From NCBI GenBank assembly GCA_027405735.1, contig JAPEHQ010000012.1, forward strand, positions 930,001 through 994,000: a stretch of 64,000 nt of DNA, given 5' to 3'. This document shows positions 59,215 through 64,000 of this stretch, one piece after another. The first letter of the stretch is position 1. Each line of letters begins with the position of its first letter. The notes beneath the pieces are model-generated. The model was not told the origin of the DNA. It ran no database searches and worked only from the letters and a program-made list of their open reading frames with translations. The stretch is from Mucor racemosus. Taxonomy: Eukaryota > Mucoromycota > Mucoromycetes > Mucorales > Mucoraceae. A program made the position numbers and the translations under genes.

Positions 59215-59750
59215 TATTTTCAGGTTTGATGAATAATACTTAAAAAAGAATACAATTAAAAGAGAATGAGTAATGAATCAGTTCTTCAACTGCTGTATAA
59301 TAAAAAAAAATATTGTTTATTTAGATATAAAAGTATGGCCTTTTATATTGATTTGAAATTGAGATCCTGAGATGTAATTTAAGGCACTATTGAACCATTA
59401 AATCTGTTTGATAGTAATGTATGGATTGAAAAGGATCAATCATAATTTAATCGTTTTTGCAGAGCTTGTGGGTTGCCTTCTTTCAATGCTGCGCTAAATG
59501 TGCTTGGATGTTGATTTGATAGGTACTTGATTGATTAAAAGCCGGGATAAAATAATATGGTGTCATAATTAAGGCCCAAGCGTTCTTGGTAATTACTGAA
59601 TTAAACTAAATAGTACGCTAGGAGTTTCTTATTATATCTGATATCAAGACTTTGCACTTCAATACATGTCGTAGTAGTCAATAGATTGTAAGATGTATTG
59701 ATACTGTAGAAGGTAATAACGTATGATACTAGGTGGCATACAACACGACT
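59215..59750 (+). repeat. Unit E, forward copy (start of a third tandem unit)
   Basis: It follows unit S as in the other tandem units, but is then joined to repeat A at 59755 instead of the 49090-type block. Confidence 0.65.
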
Positions 59751-59754
59751 ACCC

Positions 59755-60850
59755 ATTCTTAAATTTATTTCATATCTCACGAAAGACTCAAAAACGCGTA
59801 AAATTTACTGCTTTTTCCTTGAAAACTGGGTCTCACTTTTCATCCCTGCTCTACTTTTTTTTTCACTAAAAAACACCAAGAAAAAATTATATGTCAATGT
59901 ACCTAAGATGTTCAACTTTAATCCAAAAATAAGTATCCGGAAATATCCTATCTTTTGCAGTTGGTATTAATTTTTTAATGTTAGTGTTTCAGATTTTTAC
60001 GCGTATTTCACTGCAAAAACTAGAAGCTTTGATGCCTCATATCTCTACGAAACATTAAGCTATACTAACACTCTCTCATAATAAAACTTACTTGTTCTGA
60101 AGTGCTCTATAACATATTTTAATATAAAATAATTCCGAGCACTTTTATTTTTTTTTCATTTTTTTGACAATTTTTGCAGTAGGTTTCAAAATATTGGTTA
60201 GATTGAACGACATTTTTTTTGCATTCATGTCATTAAGCTTGTTAAGCTCTCTCGGATCCAATTTAAAGTTTTTCAAAATATTGATTTTTCGTAGAGATAT
60301 CCTCAAAAATATGTACAAAAAGGTACCTCTATTTCTAGCGTCCATTTTCCCCTTGTATACCCTCATCCCAAATTCTGAAACTGAAAAAAATTAGACAAAA
60401 ATGTTGTTTTCTCTACTAAAAATGTAGCTCAAACGTTAAATAATAGCTCGATCGATAGATAATTTTTTTGTGCATCATCTCTATTGATTATAATTTAAAT
60501 ATGCTTATAAAAAGTGATGTGTATCTTCGAAAAACCTTCAAAATTTCAATTACATTTTACGCACAATTTAATGTGAAATGTTTGTCTAATTTTTACTTAG
60601 ATGGATGCAGAATCCAAAACTGGGCAAAAACTATTTAATTTACTAGGTCTACTTACTTTACAGTTCATGAACATTTAAACAATTTTAATTTTTTCATCAT
60701 TTTTCGTCCATTTTTTTCAAATCGATTTTGGAACCCCGTTATGATAGGTTATAAGATGTGATAAGAACTATTATTTTGATTATCTCAACGAAAAATCAAT
60801 ATTTTTTGTTGAAACAAAAAATGCAGAGTAGCTTGGAGTTGGATCTATCT
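59755..60850 (-). repeat. Repeat A, copy 5 (inverted)
   Basis: Full-length and close to copy 4, with an uninterrupted TTTTAATTTTTTC site where copy 4 carries the retro-insertion. The lysine-rich frame is open on the minus strand (60366-60145). Confidence 0.8.
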
Positions 60851-61519
60851 TATTTAAAGATTTTACATAATTTGGCACAATATTGGGCGAAAGCATTCGA
60901 AACTCATTTAAAAACCATCTGAAACCTACTTTTTACAACTGTAAGAAACTGATAACAGAAGCCTAATCTTAGTTAATTTTAATCCTAATAACTTCCAACT
61001 TTACATGAGAGTAGTAGGAGCACATCTTTGACACGCTGATATCAAAGAGCAGCGTTCATAGCCTACTGTGTGTTGAAAAAACCATCATCGCCAATGTGCA
61101 CCTATAACTTACTGCTGCGTATTTTTATTGAAAACAATTCAAATGCAATTTCTATGAATACCAATCCAAGTAATTTGGTAATCTTCATGAATATAGGTAT
61201 GAATAGGTAATACAAGTAGTATCTCGAATACCAGCTTCCATGGGTCATTGTGCATTCGGCAAGTTTGAGCAACACGTTGATTATTACCTGCAATTTATGC
61301 CTACTAAAGTCAGTAAGCTCACCAGTCCTCAACAAATATGAATCCAAATGACCTCCCGTTGCAATGGCAGGTACTTCTAATGTTGATCAACATAACTGTA
61401 AAAGGTTTAGCCTCCCTGAGTTGCTGTGGAAATGGAAAAGTGAAAACTCGTACGTGTTTAATATATTTTGATTTCATTAGCCAACAGCTGTTTTTGACGG
61501 ATTTTTGGACACGTTTTTG

Positions 61520-61551
<32 letters not shown>

Positions 61552-61860
61552 CCTTTTCTTCTGCTTAAAAGGAATTTAGTCGCTGGAAAAATGCTTGAAT
61601 TTAATGAATATTGATCCAAATGGGCTACAAGCTTCAGAATATATACTACAGTTGTAACAGTATCCAAGACTATGGTTTTAACATTCCATTAGTTTGCTGG
61701 TTAAATCGTAGGGATCAAGTGCCCCGTTTTTTCCTGGTAGGGTTTATGGATCAGCAGGTCATTTAAAAATTAAAAATAGCGCTAAATCCGCCAAAGTTAG
61801 CATATATGACAATGACAGCTACCGAAATTAATAAGCAAACGTCCTCTTGAAATATAACCA
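60851..61860. repeat. Extension of the duplicated block (matches ~45800-46720)
   Basis: Contains unit S copy 4 at 61235-61415 and a run of about 30 A at 61520-61549 that is absent from the paralogue. The sequence from 61480 to 61610 differs from the paralogue, but I find no target duplication to define an insertion. Confidence 0.65.
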
Positions 61861-62139
61861 AAGCTGTAGTAGTGCAATATGCTCTACATACATCTTTTTT
61901 TTCTCAAAAAAATATCCTCGAGTTCAATATTGATTTAAATAATAGTAAGTAAATATATAATGGATACATACCATAAAAACAAAAGAATAACAGAAAATCG
62001 TAAACCTTTGTTTCTTGATTGAGTTGCTTTATTATATGGTTAGCAGCTAGTGATAAAACAAGCAGAAGACAGTGTTACCTACTACTGATACTTTTCAAAT
62101 ATTTAAAAACGTAAATTTTTGATAGAGTATAGTTATTAA

Positions 62140-62275
62140 TCAAACAAGATTTAAAAAACAGATTGGTCTAAATGCAAACTCCAGTAGCATAGGGTATGTG
62201 TTTTTACGAAACCTTTTTAAAGTAAAGTTTTTTCGAAAATTATGAATCAATACAGAATTAGATGGGCTACAAAAG

Positions 62276-62333
<58 letters not shown>

Positions 62334-62836
62334 CCCCCGTTTAATTGACAAACGCTGATATCTATATGGTTTGCTGTCAAACTTAAAAATATCCTTGCTG
62401 GAGCATTTTCTAAACCGTCGTTAATAAAACGAATGCAAATATGTATCCTATTGCCGGTAACTAAACCTTGCCTTATGTTTTCGTATCTATATAATATAAA
62501 GCTCATCAGTTGATTACATACACTTTATGAAGGGATTTTTCGCGCTTTTTCATATCGTTGGTATATTTCACAGTGAATTCTATGAATTTTTGTTCAATAT
62601 TTAGCAAACAGTTAGTACATTTTTGAGTCATGATATGTTGAGGTTCATTTGTACGTTCATATGTATTTCTTTGTAAATCCTTATAAAAACTATTACATTT
62701 CCAAACCCTTAGCTCCAGGTATGGGTATATCGTATATGCCGATCTGCGATCAGAATGTCCACCGGCATTTGAATTCGATTTTACATCAAAATCAATGCTT
62801 CCAAAATTGAAACAATCCTTACAAAAGTGATCCGTT
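62140..62836 (-). CDS. Candidate unrecognised multi-exon gene (3' part)
   Basis: Three minus-strand segments join in phase: 62836-62522, 62486-62334 and 62266-62140, with donors GTATGT and GTATGTG and acceptors TATAG and TTGTAG. Together they encode about 197 residues ending in a TGA. The frame contains TDHFCKDCFNFGSIDF, SAYTIYPYLELRVWKC, MTQKCTNCLLNIEQKF and NGLENAPARI-type segments (as DGLENAPARIFLSL), ordinary protein composition with paired cysteines. AATAAA lies on the same strand near 62020. The (CA)26 tract is inside the last intron. The 5' end is unresolved; the upstream frame may continue towards 63330. I recognise no family, and a decayed gene is possible. Confidence 0.4.
62279..62330. 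repeat. (CA)26 microsatellite
   Basis: 52 bp of perfect CA dinucleotide. On the minus strand it directly follows a GTATG donor, so it may lie within an intron. Confidence 0.95.
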
Positions 62837-63502
62837 CTTTACTTTGTAGGGTGAATGAGGATAGGATAGTAAACTATAAATGTCAAGCATTACTTCAAAA
62901 AAGCTGAACGTTGAATAGAGTAAATTTAAGATAATTTAAAATAATTTATTTAAATGAAATATTCCTTTTTGAAGTTTTTTTGATGTCTATTTACTATCAC
63001 AGCGACCAACTTTCACAAAAGGAATTATATGGCTTCAAATAAAGATGGTGTGAACATAATGACACACCCACGAATAATCTTGCATATATATTGATAAACA
63101 ATTACTTTACCAATCTAGATCCCTTGAATAAATATTATCTAAAACAATATTTGGATTGATGCAACGTTAGAACTTGTAATTACCAGTCATAAATGCATAC
63201 CATATACTCTTAAACATATTGTGCTTACCAATATCGCATACTATGTACAATCGAAACTGAGCATGTTGATATACATACCATATATCAGAATACGAAAAAA
63301 TCTAAAAGAGCCATCGAGCGCTCCATGGTTAAAGTTTATTATGCAATTTTTAGTACAATATGTTAAAAGTACTTCTGCATGATAGTGACTCGAAGCAGTA
63401 ATACAAAAAATGAAACAACAAAACGAAGAAAGAAAAATTAACTTGTCGTATTTCCTCTTTTTTGTTTTTTCTCTCTTGCTTCCTTGAAAAAAAAAATCTA
63501 TT
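62837..63502. other. Unresolved region, possible 5' exons of the minus-strand candidate
   Basis: On the minus strand, a well-placed start context ACCATGG near 63326-63320 and several short open stretches (e.g. VSLCSHHLYLKPYNSFCESW around 63060-63000) suggest exons, but I could not build one continuous model. The right end is upstream of the plus-strand gene. Confidence 0.3.
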
Positions 63503-64000
63503 ATGGTCATTACAGAATACATTAGGTATAATAATGACCGGGACATAGACTCCTTATCCGGCTTATTTGGCTCAATTGGGCGAAATCCATTTGGTAAAAT
63601 GTTAATTTCTATTCAAATGTCATTTCTGCATCTATTAACATGAAAATCACATAAATATGATTTGGTTGTTAGGCATTTCAAAAGATGAAAAACGAGAAAT
63701 TATTCAAATGATTCTATCTGATTTTGACAGCATTAAAGAGTGGTGGACAGAAGAATGTATGTATAATTGGTACTTTGTGAACTCAATGAACTAAAATGTA
63801 GATTTAGTATCAACTGCAGCGATGAAAACTATTAAGTTACTTGGAAAATATGTTGATGGAAGCGAGGCAATTTATTCAGAAAAGGTAATTTTTGAACAAT
63901 GGTTATGGTTCTTGTTTATTTACAATAATACGTACAGGGAATGAACACACTGATGAAAGTGGGTGGCTTGCTAGACAGAGATCAAATCATTGATACACCA
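63503..64000 (+). CDS. Partial gene at window edge, possibly Ric8/synembryn-like
   Basis: Four exons join in phase: 63503-63593, 63673-63756, 63802-63884 and 63938 to beyond 64000. The visible 107 residues are helical and open with MVITEYIRYNNDRDIDSL. A segment AAMKTIKLLGKYVDGSEAI, then YSEKGMNTLMKVGGLLDRD, has the A-L-R-x-L-S-R-D...EG...L-x-x-LAGL rhythm of the Ric8 family, cytosolic armadillo-type exchange factors for G-alpha subunits. This match is weak and from memory. Other armadillo-type proteins fit too. Confidence 0.55.

Noticed and set aside
61520..61549. 30-A tract as the tail of a retro-insertion
   Set aside because: The paralogue lacks it, but no flanking duplication or polyadenylation signal could be placed around it.
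62140..62506. Cys-Val repeat protein
   Set aside because: The run is simply the (CA)26 microsatellite translated on the minus strand; splice sites on both sides indicate that it is intronic.
1..64000. CRISPR arrays, rRNA genes, intact tRNA genes
   Set aside because: No regularly spaced short direct repeats with unique spacers, no rRNA sequence, and no tRNA-like sequence other than the SINE heads were seen by eye.

Overview
The window looks like nuclear DNA from a filamentous fungus, most likely an early-diverging one of the Mucoromycota (Mucorales) type. It is strongly AT-rich. Its genes are compact, with many short GT-AG introns (about 50-120 nt), and intergenic spaces are small inside the gene block. 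The gene content is eukaryotic: TFIID, alpha-tubulin, a U5 snRNP assembly factor, a RasGEF and a bHLH factor. The organism assignment is inference from gene style and families; no rRNA or other marker is present.

Layout. (1) 1-5.7 kb: a repeat cluster of two tandem copies of a repeat that carries decayed dynein-intermediate-chain exons, one of them interrupted by a solo LTR, plus a first copy of a ~1.1 kb dispersed repeat (repeat A). (2) 5.7-16.8 kb: dense genes - RasGEF, TAF11, a four-TM protein, mitochondrial branched-chain aminotransferase, a UPF0658-like membrane protein and a short neurochondrin. (3) 16.8-19.7 kb: repeat A and an LTR-like element. (4) 19.7-24.1 kb: a nine-exon phospholipase-B-like SGNH hydrolase, a CD2BP2/Lin1 homologue without its GYF domain, and homogentisate 1,2-dioxygenase. 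(5) 24.1-33.3 kb: a bHLH factor divergent from alpha-tubulin, then a C2 + lipase-3 (diacylglycerol-lipase-like) gene. (6) 33.3-41.6 kb: repeat A, a ZIP transporter, relics of two different DNA transposons lying back to back, a small MGCC-type acylated protein and a triose-phosphate-type transporter. (7) 41.6-61.9 kb: a repeat block with no intact gene. It contains a cluster of GAGCTCG motifs, repeat A (one copy split by a poly(A)-tailed retro-insertion), a tandem duplication of roughly 5.4 kb, tRNA-derived SINE-like copies and several solo LTRs with 5-bp target duplications. (8) 61.9-64 kb: a candidate unrecognised minus-strand gene and the first exons of a plus-strand gene that runs off the window.

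No operon logic applies. The genes are housekeeping or signalling genes and are mostly unrelated to each other. Exon coordinates were derived by hand from splice signals and reading-frame phase, and each full model sums to a multiple of three. The most useful observations are the set of solo LTRs with no internal retrotransposon region, two of them with an empty site elsewhere in the window; the repeats carrying dynein exons; the retro-inserted transcript; a GC-AG intron; and two genes apparently missing the C-terminal domains typical of their families.
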